NCBI GenBank assembly: GCA_903813345.2
Contig: CAIIXF020000001.1
Location: 28,449,915 to 28,513,914 of the forward strand
From: Owenia fusiformis
Lineage: Eukaryota > Annelida > Polychaeta > Sabellida > Oweniidae
DNA length: 64,000 nt
Reading direction: 5' to 3'
Part shown: positions 45,520-57,979 of the stretch, piece by piece
Layout of the letters: every line of letters starts with the position of its first letter
Position numbering within the stretch: position 1 is the stretch's first letter
The notes under the pieces: model-generated
Told to the model about the DNA's origin: nothing
The model's input: the letters and a program-made list of their open reading frames with translations, nothing else
The model's database searches: none
Translations under genes and position numbers: made by a program

Positions 45520-46194
45520 TTAGTGTGTGTTTGATTTATTAGTGAGATCACAATAAACAATGACACTATCAATCCAACCGTAGTCCTTAACGTAAGATGT
45601 CTTGGGCAATCTTTCAATCAACTCCCATATCGGATTATCTCGACATGCCTTGATGACGGGAGCATTATTAACGTGTATCTCTCCCAAACAACCTTCATAC
45701 CCGATTTCGTCTGCTAGTTCAGAGTAGAGTCGGTTCAATAATTTTATACAGCCCCTACCCCTGTATTCTTGGGTTACTATAAAATTGCTTCCAGCTAGAA
45801 CGGGGTTTGAAGCTCTACTCAAACGCGACGGATAGATCGTGATCCCTCCAATTAATCTATCAGCATCTTGGTCAACTAGCGAAAATATTTGACCGCGGCT
45901 ATGTTTTTCTTTGAAATGATCAAGGGAAAGAAAGTCATCGTGTCCATAACCTTGACCTCGGTGCATTGCGCCGTGAAATTGTGTATAGATGTCACCTATT
46001 TGCTTCTCAGTTGCTGAATCAACCAGTACATTTGTCCCGTCTTTTAAGACAGTGTGTTTTGGAAGATTTGGAAGTTTCTTGTAGTCAGGAATTCTATGAA
46101 GGATCCGTCTTTGTATTATATTCACGAGGTGATGCCCTGGACGGTTCACAATCAGCCGCTGTGTGGAAGGATGACTGGCGATTCTCAATAACAT
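45520..46194 (-). CDS. GNAT-family N-acetyltransferase, single exon
   Basis: The 224-residue ORF runs from ATG 46194. The N-terminus (LLRIASHPSTQRLIV, NIIQRRILHRI) is basic, amphipathic and without acids for over 30 residues, like a mitochondrial targeting peptide. The GNAT core follows: a β-strand with RLIGGITIYPSR, the strand AGSNFIVTQ, and the acetyl-CoA pyrophosphate loop EYRGRGCIKLLNRLY (R145-G148). The usual last Gly/Ala of the RxxGxG/A motif is Ile150, a mild departure. The later strand has GCLGEIHVNNAPVIKAC. Substrate is unknown. An upstream non-coding exon is possible. Confidence 0.78.
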   Translation of the reverse strand: MLLRIASHPSTQRLIVNRPGHHLVNIIQRRILHRIPDYKKLPNLPKHTVLKDGTNVLVDSATEKQIGDIYTQFHGAMHRGQGYGHDDFLSLDHFKEKHSRGQIFSLVDQDADRLIGGITIYPSRLSRASNPVLAGSNFIVTQEYRGRGCIKLLNRLYSELADEIGYEGCLGEIHVNNAPVIKACRDNPIWELIERLPKTSYVKDYGWIDSVIVYCDLTNKSNTH

Positions 46195-48361
46195 TGTCGT
46201 AATAAGTGTATGTTGCTTTGTTTGCTCGTTTGTTTGTTAGATCCAACTACTTCTCCTCGAAAGCATATCCAGTTTGAAATCAGGTCATACGTAACTATGG
46301 TGTAATAAAATTTAATACTTGAAATTACCTCTGCTACTCAAGTTGTTTTAAATACGATGATCCAAGTCTCTCCAATGATTCAAACTGATGCGATTCCGAT
46401 ATGCTGTGTTTAGATGAACGTATGATCAACCGAATATTCAACCGGACAGCGGGACAGCGGTTAATGGCGTGTCATAAAGAAATGGCGAAAAGGATACTGC
46501 AATTGTACAGCGACCTTGACTAATCACTTGCGAATGTCTCTACGGCTCTACTAGACGAGTACAACTATATACAATATACATACATGATACATGTAGGTCA
46601 AGTACCACCAGATAGACGTATCGAATCCTACTGTTACTGTTCATAACAGATAAAGAAAAATAAAGAGGTTCTAAAAATTTTATGATATTAGAATTGTATA
46701 AACGGCAACATTAATTAGAACCATGAATGCCAATATAGATTCATCGAGCCAATGATTTTTGAAAGTAAAAATTACATCAATTACAAATGATGTAAGACGC
46801 CTAATTTTCTAATCATCAAAACCATGCAAAATCAATATGCAACCAATGCAATGCCGTTGACACATTTGCTCCGATCTTCAACCAAGACGCCCGGCTGATG
46901 AATATTTTGCCATTACTGTGATCGCCATCGTCGAGCGACCTCGAGCGTTCAGTGTAATACGTAATGAAAAAGGGTAACCATCATCGGCCACTAAATTCCT
47001 AAGTTGCTGATGTACTTACAATATGCCACATGTAGATTATGTCACATAATTTTATCTGACATAATCAGTCAACATGTAGTCAGATTTATTTGATAGCATT
47101 TGGCCATTGGCTAAGGGCGATAGAAACAATTTTAAATAAAGATGGCATAGTTAAATCGATCTGTTAAAAGATAAATAGAATTCTGCAGCTGCTGCCATCT
47201 TTATATCGGACCAAAACCTATGCATCGGACCTACCTGCATACCACCGAATCATTCACCTGAGGAATATGTCAGACCATTTTAACCATCTATTCAACTCAT
47301 TTAAATATGAACCTGCCATCCTGAACCTGAATCCGTCAGCCAGCAGTTAAATTTGCGAATGCTACATTAGCTTCCCAACCTCTTTTGTTTACATTCGCCA
47401 ACACGTGAAGAATATAGGAAAGTTGGGATAACTTTTTGAAGTTAAGAATTATTGAAGCCGATTTCACTTGTCGGCGACGGGTACTCTAGTCCTGATACGA
47501 ACTGAGCAGGTCAGTGGCTATGCCGTTCGTAATATCTAGCTATTCATTACGGTAGCTTGAGTATCAAAATAGGTCAGACTTGACGAAAACAAGGATGTAG
47601 GATCGGTATCTCCACATTCCTTAATATCAGAGTTTGTTCATTTTTGATTACAAGTTAAATCCATCACCAGGTCAACACAACTATTAAACATATGTACAAT
47701 ACGTTTTTATAGCTGACAATAAAGGAATTGATGTTGCTCTATATTTTCAAAACCACTCCCACGTTAAAAATTAAAGTACGCTATGCAAACACACTTTTTT
47801 GGTATTTTAGAGCCTTTTAACCATACATGTACCAGCTCTATACTGAAGTTGTTTTAGACACCGCTTGTCATTTTTTGTAAACTACATAAGCCTAATAGTG
47901 CAATCAAAGTTTTTGGCACGCATATGTAGTCTAATTTTAACATAGCTGCAAGGTAGTCATCGGTGGAAATTGACGTGAAGGGACGAAAGGTAGCTGGGAA
48001 ACAGGACGGACTTGCCAGAAACAAACAACAAGCCACTAATTGGTATATATCGTTACACTATTCTTGGCTAGAGTATATACATTTTTGGGTAGATAGAAAC
48101 AAGTTTATACTGTACGACCTTTGAGGAACTGCCAATCGTATTAGGTAAGGACATACTTTTTTATTTAAAAGACATGGTGTGAAGTACAATACTATAATTT
48201 TATTTGAATACACTTTGGTTAAATATTACCGATGAAGTGGATAATGCCACATATTTCAAATTTAAAAACTATTAATTAGATTAAAATAATTTTAAGATTA
48301 ATAAGACCACCTTAACCATAAACCTTGCTAATGATATGGATTATGGTGTATTACGTACATC
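46195..48361. other. Divergent intergenic spacer
   Basis: Between the acetyltransferase start (-) and the first EF-hand exon (+). No ORF or RNA gene was recognised; promoters of both genes should lie here. Confidence 0.45.
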
Positions 48362-48613
48362 ATGTGGGAACAATTTATAGAACACGAGATTGTCATTTTA
48401 GCATCTACGCTTATAATTACAATTATTTTATTTTCACTATGCTATAGAGGACATTTATTTATTACAGAACCCCACCCCGTCATGGCATCTTACGACCAGT
48501 TTGCTCAGTTCTACCGTGAAACGGACGCTGATAATAGCGGATATGTAGATAGTGATGAGCTCATAATGAAGTTGAAGAAATGTGGATATAAAGGCAATGA
48601 CAAACAAATAAAG
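48362..48613 (+). CDS. EF-hand gene, alternative first exon A (canonical EF-hand 1)
   Basis: Ends at QIK|gtgagt in phase 0. From the internal ATG at 48482 the coding part is 44 codons, the same length as exon B, and MASYDQFAQFYRETDAD aligns with B's start. The EF loop DADNSGYVDSDE has all usual Ca2+ ligands (D1, D3, S5, G6, D9, E12). The frame is open upstream to ATG 48362 and would add a 40-residue extension with a hydrophobic helix (IVILASTLIITIILFSLCY), making a membrane-anchored isoform. However, an acceptor-like TTATTACAG ends at 48470, so the upstream part might be intronic. Spliced to the exon at 63843 the frame continues. Confidence 0.72.
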
Positions 48614-50286
48614 GTGAGTGCTTGTCATCACTCGTTTTTAGCATTCTGATACTCATCACATCTTTCTGTTTCAAACTAGCGATATTCTACTTGAAGGGAT
48701 CTGATATAAGGCTGTAAATGCAATTCTGAATGATCAGAGTCTCTCTTTATCTATTCAAAAGCTCTATTCCGACGGATGGTAGAGACTATGGATCCCACAC
48801 AGTGCTGTGAAGGCGTTTTTATTGTGTTCACTGGACCATGGAGATGATTTTTTATCTCCATGGAGATAGAATATGTGCTTGTACATTTTTCTTTGCCAGT
48901 GTATTGCATAGAAATGGACCATGGGATAAAATTCAGTTCTCGCGGTCAGTCTAGTGCATTGTGAATTTATATAATTTCATTTTAATTTTTCAATAATAAA
49001 ATTGTTTCACAGTCGCTAGCAGTTTTGGGTCCATATCAAATTGTGACTGAAATTGTGATTTTTCTCAGTAAATTTATTTTTGGCAAATGATCAGTGTTTG
49101 ATGCATATCATTTGAGGGATCACGAATTGAAAATAAGGTATCTAATACAATCGGCTGTTTAGGATTACATAAATAAATCCTCTTAATAAAAAACTAATTG
49201 AACACTGTCATGCTCCCATGGTTATTGTCTCATTGTACATGTCCTACGCACAAAATGGCACAATATAAACGTTTGGGGTAAATGAGGGCTTTCTATTTTT
49301 ATTACTTACTGTATTCAGCTTACCTTTGTATGTGAAATTGTTGCTTGTTATTCAGCAGCGACTAAATGCTTATGAAAAACACTGTCAAAAACTTTCAAAG
49401 ATTTTCCATTCATATTTAATTTCAAGCTATTTTCAATTTAGTGGCAGTTAATGAATGATCTGATTGTATCTCCCTTACAACAGGAACTAAAGTATTGAAA
49501 CTTCTCAATAAAGCAATAAATAAGGTTGTACCAAGGACAAGACATCACGTTTAAACATTTGTACTACTGTATTCAACAGGTCACGCAATTTGTCTTTAAA
49601 TTTCAAAAAAATGAATTGACACAATACCAAAATGAGTTGGCGTTGCATTTTACGACACATAACACACACAAGCATAATATGAAGGACGAGTGTTTCCCGA
49701 GGACTCGTTTATTCAAACCTTGTCACGACCATTCAGTCCCTCGTCGGTCAAATAAGTAGGATGTTCAGGCTACGAGCATCCAATTAGGCATCCCTTCTAT
49801 ATTTAACTGACATGGATTTACCATTATGATACCCCTAAATGTATGTCAGTGAAAAAAACATGGTATAATGTCATTTTGGAAAGGGACAGAATATTGCAAG
49901 GTTTCCACTTTGGGAAAAACAAAGGTCCAGACTTTGCCCTGGAGTATAATTATAAAAAACATGTTGGCCCATGTATGGCAAGACTATAATTACATGTACA
50001 TTTATCTAATCAGTATGCATGAATATGCCCTGATGTTTTTGCTATTTTAAGATCTAATTACAATCAGCTTGGGAATGGGAACTCATATTTGCCTTATGAT
50101 AACATGCCTAGCATATGGATTCTAGCTTTACCCCCCCCCCCTCTCCTAATGTTATTAGTGTTACAAAAATGGGAGATGGGGGATTTAAGACCAATCATTT
50201 ATGTCATATCATATTTCACTATTTGAGTACTAATAAGCACATAATGCTCTTACTTGATATTTTTATAACCGGTTCTATTGTAATAT

Positions 50287-50630
50287 AGGGTGTCCAAAAA
50301 ACAGGACCGAAGAAAAGTTGTTAACTCGGTCAGTGTTCAGGGCACTGATATTCTGCCTTGAAAATTTCAGAACTATTTAGTTCATTCAATGTGAATTTTG
50401 TTGTGAAAGTTTGATCTACCTATATATTGAGTCACAAACTACACATTACAAAACATGCTCCACGTGGGCCCCACTCTTCTGTATGTACAATTGAATATAG
50501 AGAGAAGAGGTGCCCAATTGTAGCATGTTTTGAAAGGTAATGTAGTTTTTTATGCGACAGACAAAAATGAAATTTCAAGGCAGAATTTTAAAGGCAGAAT
50601 ATGCAAGACTGACCGAATTTTTGACACCCA
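50287..50630. mobile_element. Mariner-like MITE
   Basis: TATA|GGGTGTCCAAAAAACAGG at the left is mirrored loosely by TTTTTGACACCC|AGTA at the right. CGGTCAGTGTT and TCTGCCTTGAAA mirror inside. TIRs are degenerate, so this is an old copy of the CAGGGTG-type group. Confidence 0.55.
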
Positions 50631-52352
50631 GTATCATGTCCTATTTAATCACTGTGTTAGAAAGATGTGATGAATATCGAAATGTTTTTTTGTGGTATTA
50701 AGAACCTGTTTTCGTAAAAATGGCAGTGGTAAAAAACATCCCACGCAAAGTGTTTTTCATCTAACTTAGAATAAAGTCAAACTTAGACACCAGTTTATTT
50801 TGACCTATAGTCTAGAGTTGTGTACAAGTGAAAAATGAAATTGAAAGTCAAAGCAGATAGAAATGAGTTCTGCTACAGCATTCATAAAATGTGCTAAAAT
50901 AACGGAACATCTGTCCAAGGACTTACATGATCTGTCACAGTTCTATTTTTAGTATTATTACAAGGGGTTTCTATTGAAACATTTTCAACTGTTACTGAAG
51001 TATCAATTATGTGTTAAGTGATTTAAAGCTTTGATAACAAAATAGTTTTTTAAGTGAAAGTAAACAATAGAGCATTTCCTTACAATCCTCACATAAAATA
51101 TTGCAAGCAAAAATCATTGTTGTTGGTACCGTCCGTCTATAATCTTTATTGCGCTTAAAAATTGGCCACTATTTTTTTTTGTTGAAGTCACCTCTGACTT
51201 ATGGGTGATCCAGGATGATCGCCTAATCCGTATCATCATATTGAACACATATAGTACACATACCATCAAAGAAAATAAAGACTTCACAATCTTAAGTAAA
51301 TATGAACGTACATAGGTTGCCAAAGAAGTACTTATTTCACAAATCACATATTTTTGGGGTAATCAGATAGTACAAAACAACTAGATGAAATCCCCCGCAC
51401 CATAACACAACATTGTTAATAAGTAAACAAGACAGATAGTGATTAATAGTACCATGGGTACTGGGCTCACACAGTGGAAGACGGAAGTGCTTACAAAAGA
51501 CCACTGTTGCACCTTTGGAAGCTATGTTTAGACTGAGGATTGAACGTGTAGTCTTAAAAGTGAGGTGCATGCAATATTTCAAGCACATTGATCAAACATT
51601 CTTAGACTTATACCAAGACAAGACTTAGACCAAGACATCATTTTTGACAAAAATATTGGTGGCAATTTTAAAACATTACAAACTTCTAGACATTACTGTT
51701 AATTTACTTGTACAATGCCTGTATAATTTCAAACAAATTCAAACATGACCGTGCTCTATTCGAATTTCTCAACCAATCAGAATGCAGCATAGCCAATATA
51801 GAACGTTCTCTAATTCTCCATAGATGCACGACCATGCTCTATTCAATCTGCAATTTGCATTGTTTTGAGTGACGTCACATCTCAGCTGCACATCTGGGGC
51901 TCTGTCCGGGGACAGCTGTTCTTTTTTACTCCCTGTTTTATCAACACCCCATGTTTGCATACACCGTATAAAATCCAAAACGGGGAGTAAAATAGAACAG
52001 CCCAAACAAATTCTAAAAATTTTCCGGCCGACTTCAGAATCTTGACAGCATGCGTATTCTTCCTTCATGCCCGTTCCACAGACACGGCTTTTACTAATTT
52101 TTATGTTTGAATCGGAATAAATAATGATAGAACCTTCGGTTCGTGCTTTGTACAACATTCTGTCCAACTCGTGCTGAATTTCACCATATTGAATGGCCTA
52201 TCATTATTTATTCCTTAATTAATGCACACCTTGATACAGTACTTTTGGAAATATAGCATGTCAAGGTAAAAGTGACGGCCATAAAGGCCGTCAAGTATAG
52301 ATATCTAGTATTTTAATTGTCGTGGAGGATTTCAAATGAGCCAAAATGCGTT

Positions 52353-52387
52353 GACAGACGGATAGATGGACGGACGGACAGACAGAC
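52353..52387. repeat. GACG/GACA microsatellite
   Basis: Imperfect tetranucleotide run with CGGACGGACAGACAGAC. Confidence 0.7.
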
Positions 52388-53882
52388 TAACAGTCAAGTG
52401 GGTGATTACAATAGCCCACACCATGTGAGCTAAAAAGATGACAGTTTGCATTAACTCTGACATGACAGTGATCAACATGATTTTGTGGGCTGGGCATACG
52501 CATTTCATTAATATATACAAGTATAGCGGCCGTCTCGACTTGTATACGTGATCACTTTGTAATATTCCAAGTCCATGAAGTCTGCTATCTCGTGATTAAC
52601 GTTTAACCAGAGTCATTTTGACATTTTGATTAGACGATATAAGTTTAATAATGTTATTAATGATCACATATGATTCAAGCCTCGATATATCCATGATTAA
52701 TTCTCACTCAACTCCAATTTATTTATGGATAAGTACACTATTCACAACATGTGTGCTATCAAGTTAAACTCCGTTTTTATGAAAACCATGCAAAGCCAAG
52801 ACTGGGAAAAACATTATCAAACCACACTTCCCAGTCAATCAAGCGGCTGCATTAAAGAAATTAATCTTCTCTGGACAGTCTGTGTGTGGGGGAGTAGGTC
52901 TTTGGATGACTTAGGCCTCTGTATTTTTCGGAACAAGGTGTCTATTGTTTTATCGATAGAATTCCTTCGGGTCATGCTATACTGTTTGACGTACACCTTA
53001 AAACGTGTTCAAAATGATGCAACTCACCATTCAGTTACAGATGGTGCAAATCCTAATTAGTCATGTATTATTGGGGCCTTTAATTAAAATTGAGATTGTG
53101 TTATTGTTTTATGTTAATGGCTACTGGCGGTGACCTCGTGTATTATTATATGAGGGCAACATATCTTAGTCACCGGTTCTTTGCTCAGTGATTGTGTTTT
53201 GAGGGATCGCTCGAGTTGTCTGCATCATACACTCAAAGTGATTTACAGCTTTGTCCTTTGACATCAGACGATCATATTTTTTAGCACTTTCATTTTGGTT
53301 CATGTTCTACGAACAGAAACTCTATACAGTATGAAAATATTTTTTAACATTTCAACCTTTAAACCCACTTATAACTGGAAAACTAGTAAATAGTAAGCAT
53401 ATATCAATTATACTTTTCATCCTAGTGACTGAACATTTTTTGGTTACATTATCTCTGCTCTTGATTTATCTGTTTATCAAATGGTCCTGTGCTTACGCCG
53501 GCTGCCACGTGAGTCTGGGGTGATTGCCTGAGCGAATTGTCTGGCGGTGTGTCTGAACAAGGGACGTTTGGAGAACATTTGTGGACTTCCGAAACACAAG
53601 AGTGAGAGAGTTGAATCAGTTGACCAGGCTATAAGTGAATTGGTGTCTATTCTTGAATAGAATAATCAACTGCAAGATACATGTAACGGAGCATAACTGG
53701 AGGCTAGCAAAGGATATAATTACAAAGGGAAGTTTTTTGGCAGAATTATTACCATTGTCACACAAAGTCGGGGAGTGTAGAAAGAATGATCGAGAAACAG
53801 TCAAGGTCAGGTGAACAACCTTGGATGCTCAAACAACTAACCAAAACCTGATGTGATCAACTGGACATTCAGATAAGTGGAC

Positions 53883-53896
53883 GTTACCATAGCAAC
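53883..53896 (+). promoter_or_regulatory. RFX-type X-box upstream of EF-hand exon B
   Basis: GTTACCATAGCAAC matches the X-box consensus GTNRCC(N0-3)RGYAAC with no mismatch and ends 23 bp before ATG 53920. RFX factors activate ciliary genes through such sites close to the start. Motif evidence only; a 14-mer with this degeneracy will also occur by chance. Confidence 0.45.
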
Positions 53897-53919
53897 CACA
53901 AGGAAAACTAATCGTTACC

Positions 53920-54051
53920 ATGGCGACTTACGAGATGTTTGTGGAGTTTTTCCGTGAGGCAGATACGCATAACCATGGTTACCTATCGCTGGATGATGTA
54001 GTTGCTAAACTAAGGCAGTGTGGATACAGGGGATCAGAGAGGCAAATTAAG
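53920..54051 (+). CDS. EF-hand gene, alternative first exon B (degenerate EF-hand 1)
   Basis: ATG in good context (TTACCATGG). 44 codons end at RQIK|gtacac in phase 0. FVEFFREADTHNHGYLSLDD is plainly homologous to exons A and C, but the loop DTHNHGYLSLDD has His at ligand positions 3 and 5 and Asp, not Glu, at 12, so Ca2+ binding is likely weak or lost. The end CGYRGSERQIK matches exon A's CGYKGNDKQIK. Confidence 0.75.
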
Positions 54052-56329
54052 GTACACACAAATGACTAGCTTTGGGGGAGATTGGTCTTTTCGTCACATC
54101 CGAGCAGAATCTATCATCCTACAAGTCAATTTGGAAGGATAAATACAGACGGGCAACTAGTAAGTGCCTACGTGCACTGGTATTTTCCTAAATTTAAATA
54201 TTTCCAATGGTTGTAATTCTTTCATACATGCAACCAGTGCTGCCTAATGCCGGGGCATGTCGAGATGGGGGGGGGGGGCATCGTTATCATCTTGTGATTT
54301 GAATGTTAACTAGCGACACTTCAGAGTTTGGTGAATGATCCAATTGACAGCTAACCCTAAACCAAACACCATTAATTAACCCATAAAACTGTGCCTGATC
54401 GTCGATGAAGTGTTTATTCAGATATAAACAACTCTTAGTTTTTAAATTACAATACTCTTGTCACAGTGACCCTCAGCTCGGGTGTTTATGAAGAACATAT
54501 GTCTGTAGTAATCTTGCTTGTTTTAGGCATACATACAGTTGAAGATATCATTCTGTGATCACATCATTTTCAATTTCATTTTGAAATTCCTGGAATTGCT
54601 TATATCACTTTTCAATCAGTAATATGCTTTAACTACACTATACTAATGGTTTTTCAACATTTTTTACTTAAGTTACTTACACGCCTGCCAAAGACAGGTT
54701 TATGAAAAAAGGAAAAGGGAACTAAATAGAAAGGTACAAATATATAAGCAGCCTCATAAACTGCCATCATTCTAAAATACGGATCAACTGCATCTGAGCA
54801 TTCAATTCACCTCATTGGCATAACTTAGTATCTTCATCCTAATAAACAAAAAACATGTTTCTAGAAATCTGTGACAGGGTCATTCTCATCCCAAAACCAA
54901 ATTACGTCAGAGTCATTGGGGTGCCATGGTAAACTTGTTTCTTCTGAAGTATTGCGCAAGACAGAAAATGTCAGAATGAACATCAGAATGAAGTCATGGC
55001 AAGTAACACGTCTTCCCCTTTGGTAGTCCAACCTGTTTGAGTCGAACCTAATGTAGAACCAGAATGCTAATGTTTAGAGCCACTTCTAAGAACATACTGT
55101 ATGAAAACCAACAGGCTATAATTAAAACTTGTTTCGAATTATGATATACCGGTTTACCATTCATTTCACTTTCATGTTCTTTTAAAATTCAATTTTATTT
55201 AATAAATGGTTTTTACTTTTCGTTTAAATCATGTAAATGTTGAATATACATTTATCAAATCTAAGACCGACGAATTGAAAACATGAGGACAAGAGTTGCT
55301 TTCACCAGTCTTCTTTATTTGTTCATTAACCTGTATGTGTCACCCGTGTCCATCATGTTTGACGAATGGTTTTCTTCATTTTTTATTACACATCTGAACA
55401 CTTGATTGTAAATTTTGTTTTAGATGCATTTGAAGGGCTAGCGTGTGCATTTATTGACAAAGCATGTATGAAAGTTAAACATGACAAGGTGACTTAGAAC
55501 TCACCATACTCGTATCTATTGCTGAAATAAAACTTTTGATCCAATTGTCTAGTAAAACAGTAAATATAAAAACCACAAAATATGCCCTTAGTACTTACTT
55601 TAACCAAAATTTACACATCAATATTTTTTAAATACTATCTGAGCAAAGAGTACATAGAAAGGAGGCTTGCCATTTACACCCATCACGAGGCCGGGTAAGT
55701 CGAAGTCGCGGCGCTTTTTGGAATAAGGTCATCTAATAATATGTGTAAATAAAATTCAAAATGTTGCACTTCAAAATGTGGTACTAAGAATTATACTAGG
55801 AAGTAAAAGGGGAACTTCCAGCGCATCAACTTCCTTCTTGTTGACACTTTTCATCAACAATGGAATGACCATCATCAATTACTTCTTGTACCTCAACGAC
55901 AATGTAGCACTGTTTTGTTAACCTACGAGTGGTGACCAAAAAGTGATAGGACGACAATAGGACGAAAATACTACAAGTTTTCCACTTAGCCAAATCGGTG
56001 TGCAAGCAGGGTGCCTATTTTAACCCGATCTCCTTCCTTTCCGGCGCCGCACGATTCATCTCAGTGTCGAGTCGCTGATGAGAAGTGTTGTTGGCTTGCA
56101 TCGGCCTGAGTTTGACATGTTACTTCCTCCGACATAACTATCGCAGTGATTTTGGCCTTGACTTAACCTAAGTATTGTAATTTAGTGTAATATTTTTGAC
56201 ACATGTTCAAGAACATTTAACATTTAGTTACGTCTCACCATGCATTCAATATTGCCAAAACGATAGTTTCCTCCGTTTTATTATTAAACAAGTTGCCAGT
56301 TGACAAAAGTAAGACATTTGGAAACAAAC
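54052..56329 (+). other. Intron between EF-hand first exons B and C
   Basis: No exon, RNA gene or clear element was seen. A G run occurs at about 54269-54278. Confidence 0.5.
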
Positions 56330-56518
56330 ATGTCGGAACAACACTGGGAAGCTAACATGTCTGAGCAGGATCCAGCGAAAGGTCCTATGTTTGAATATGA
56401 ACAATATGCTGGTTTTTTCCGTGAAGCTGATAGAAATGCCGATGGGTATATCACATGTAATGAACTAGGTATGCAATTAGATTCTGTGGGATACTTCGTC
56501 GAGGAAGCGGATTTAAAG
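56330..56518 (+). CDS. EF-hand gene, alternative first exon C (canonical EF-hand 1)
   Basis: 63 codons from ATG 56330 to ADLK|gtaatg in phase 0. A unique polar N-terminus (MSEQHWEANMSEQDPAKGP) precedes YEQYAGFFREADRNADGYI. The loop DRNADGYITCNE has D1, N3, D5, G6 and E12, a usual Ca2+ site. The C-terminal end of the motif (VGYFVEEADLK) differs from A and B (CGYxGxxxQIK). Confidence 0.75.
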
Positions 56519-57284
56519 GTAATGATATTGTTCAAAAAATGTTCAAAAACCATATCAAAGGCGTTTTACGATTTCTAGTATGATACTGAAAATTTCATCT
56601 CGAAAAGTTGAGACTTCAATAATAATTTGAAAAATAAACTCCCAGGCACTCTCTGTATTTGACCGAATGAGTTGTCCTTACATTAAGCCTGGCCTCTTTT
56701 TTAACTTATATATAAAAATATGTTCCGAGACTTGAGAATTAGTATGCAATGTCACTAAAATTGGAAACTTCTGATTGGGTCAGGAGGGAGTCTCGCGAGT
56801 TACCCGGATATGACCGGGCAAAAGCCTAGATTCGGGTGTTTTTTCTTGCTATTTCAATGAAAATATGAAAAAAATCGATGAAATGATCGATACTGACCAT
56901 GCAAATGTTGAGGATTTTATAATGGTACGAATGATGTCTAAGACCGGAATACCTGCACAAATTCTTTTAAGTGCATGTGATCTTCGAATTCTATAATAAG
57001 AGCTATCAGTTATACTGAGCACAGGGTTTATTTTAAGACGAATCTTTTAAGAAGCAGAGTAAAAAATATCCAAAGGGTAGCCAGCGTTTGCGCAGTCGCC
57101 TTGGCCTCGTGTCATTCCAAGCAAAACTAGCAAACTGATCGTGAAAAGAAAGACTAGTTCCTTTACTTTTCATGAGTATCATTCACAAAAGATCTTGTCC
57201 AAAATGAGAAAGATGTAGAAGGTGTGATTTACCAATTTCCCTAACTTAGTTTTATCACGCTTTAATAATCAAATAATTTGGCAA

Positions 57285-57740
57285 TGGGACAGCATCTTTT
57301 CCATTCAATCGAGGTTGGGCCATACAGCCGGAATGAGATGGTTTATTGCTGGTTTCATCCGCTTCAAACTGGATTATGAATGCAGTCAAGATGTCAAGCT
57401 AGCTATGTGTAGTGAATGTGCGAATGATTGTTCTTGCAATGCATGTTTTCCCTGATATGTATGGTCACACGACTTGGCGTTGCATGCATCTTTCACTCAA
57501 GGTGAAGGTCACTCATGGTACCAATGAGTGAAAATGCAAGACAATATGCATAGTCTCTCATGCTTCTCTGCTACTTAGAGACAGAATGGATCCCAGGCCA
57601 ATGCACTCTGGTAAGCATGTTGCCACCTGACTCGGATGCCGGTGACACAATTGGATCCAATCTAAAGGTAGAACCCTACCCTGCACGCAGGCTCTAGTTA
57701 TAAACTACTAAAAGAAGTGAAGTCAAACGAATGCAAAAGG
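57285..57740. repeat. Dispersed repeat shared with VWA intron 3
   Basis: The left part is the reverse complement of about 23850-23905, and the right part matches 23903-23930 and 24224-24250 directly. The fragments are therefore rearranged relative to that copy. Confidence 0.55.
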
Positions 57741-57808
57741 TATAGCCTATGGGTTTCTTCTTTTTTGTCTACATAGAGTTGCCTGATTCAGTGGACTGGT
57801 GGTTCTGG

Positions 57809-57979
57809 CAAGGGCGTTACAATACCCGGGAATTTATCGGTTCGTGCAGTACTTGTTTGTGATAGCGCCATCTGCAGGTCACTGTGGTTATAGCCTACAT
57901 TTATGCGTGCGCGCGCAGCTCGTCCACTGAACGAAACGCCACTTCCCGCTGAAATCACCGGGTATTGATCTTTCCCTTG
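57809..57979. mobile_element. 7-bp-TSD DNA element, copy C (internally deleted MITE)
   Basis: Exact duplication GTTCTGG at 57802-57808 and 57980-57986. It consists of the two ends of copies A and B joined directly: CAAGGGCGTTACAATACCCG to TATAGCCTAC, then TTATGCGTGCGCGCGCAGC to TTTCCCTTG. A 171-bp deletion derivative of the 1-kb element. Confidence 0.92.

Larger units (their letters stand above)
48614..53882 (+). other. Intron between EF-hand first exons A and B
   Basis: No second EF-hand exon was seen here. It contains a 10-bp-arm hairpin at 48836-48863 (CCATGGAGAT mirrored), a MITE at 50287-50630, a C run at about 50131-50140 and a GACG-rich microsatellite at 52353-52387. Confidence 0.5.

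Noticed and set aside
51769-52167. 132-codon minus-strand ORF with many cysteines
   Set aside because: No recognisable motif and no splice or promoter context; compatible with chance.
52725-53060. 111-codon plus-strand ORF
   Set aside because: No similarity or domain signature; lies in the EF-hand intron and looks like random coding.
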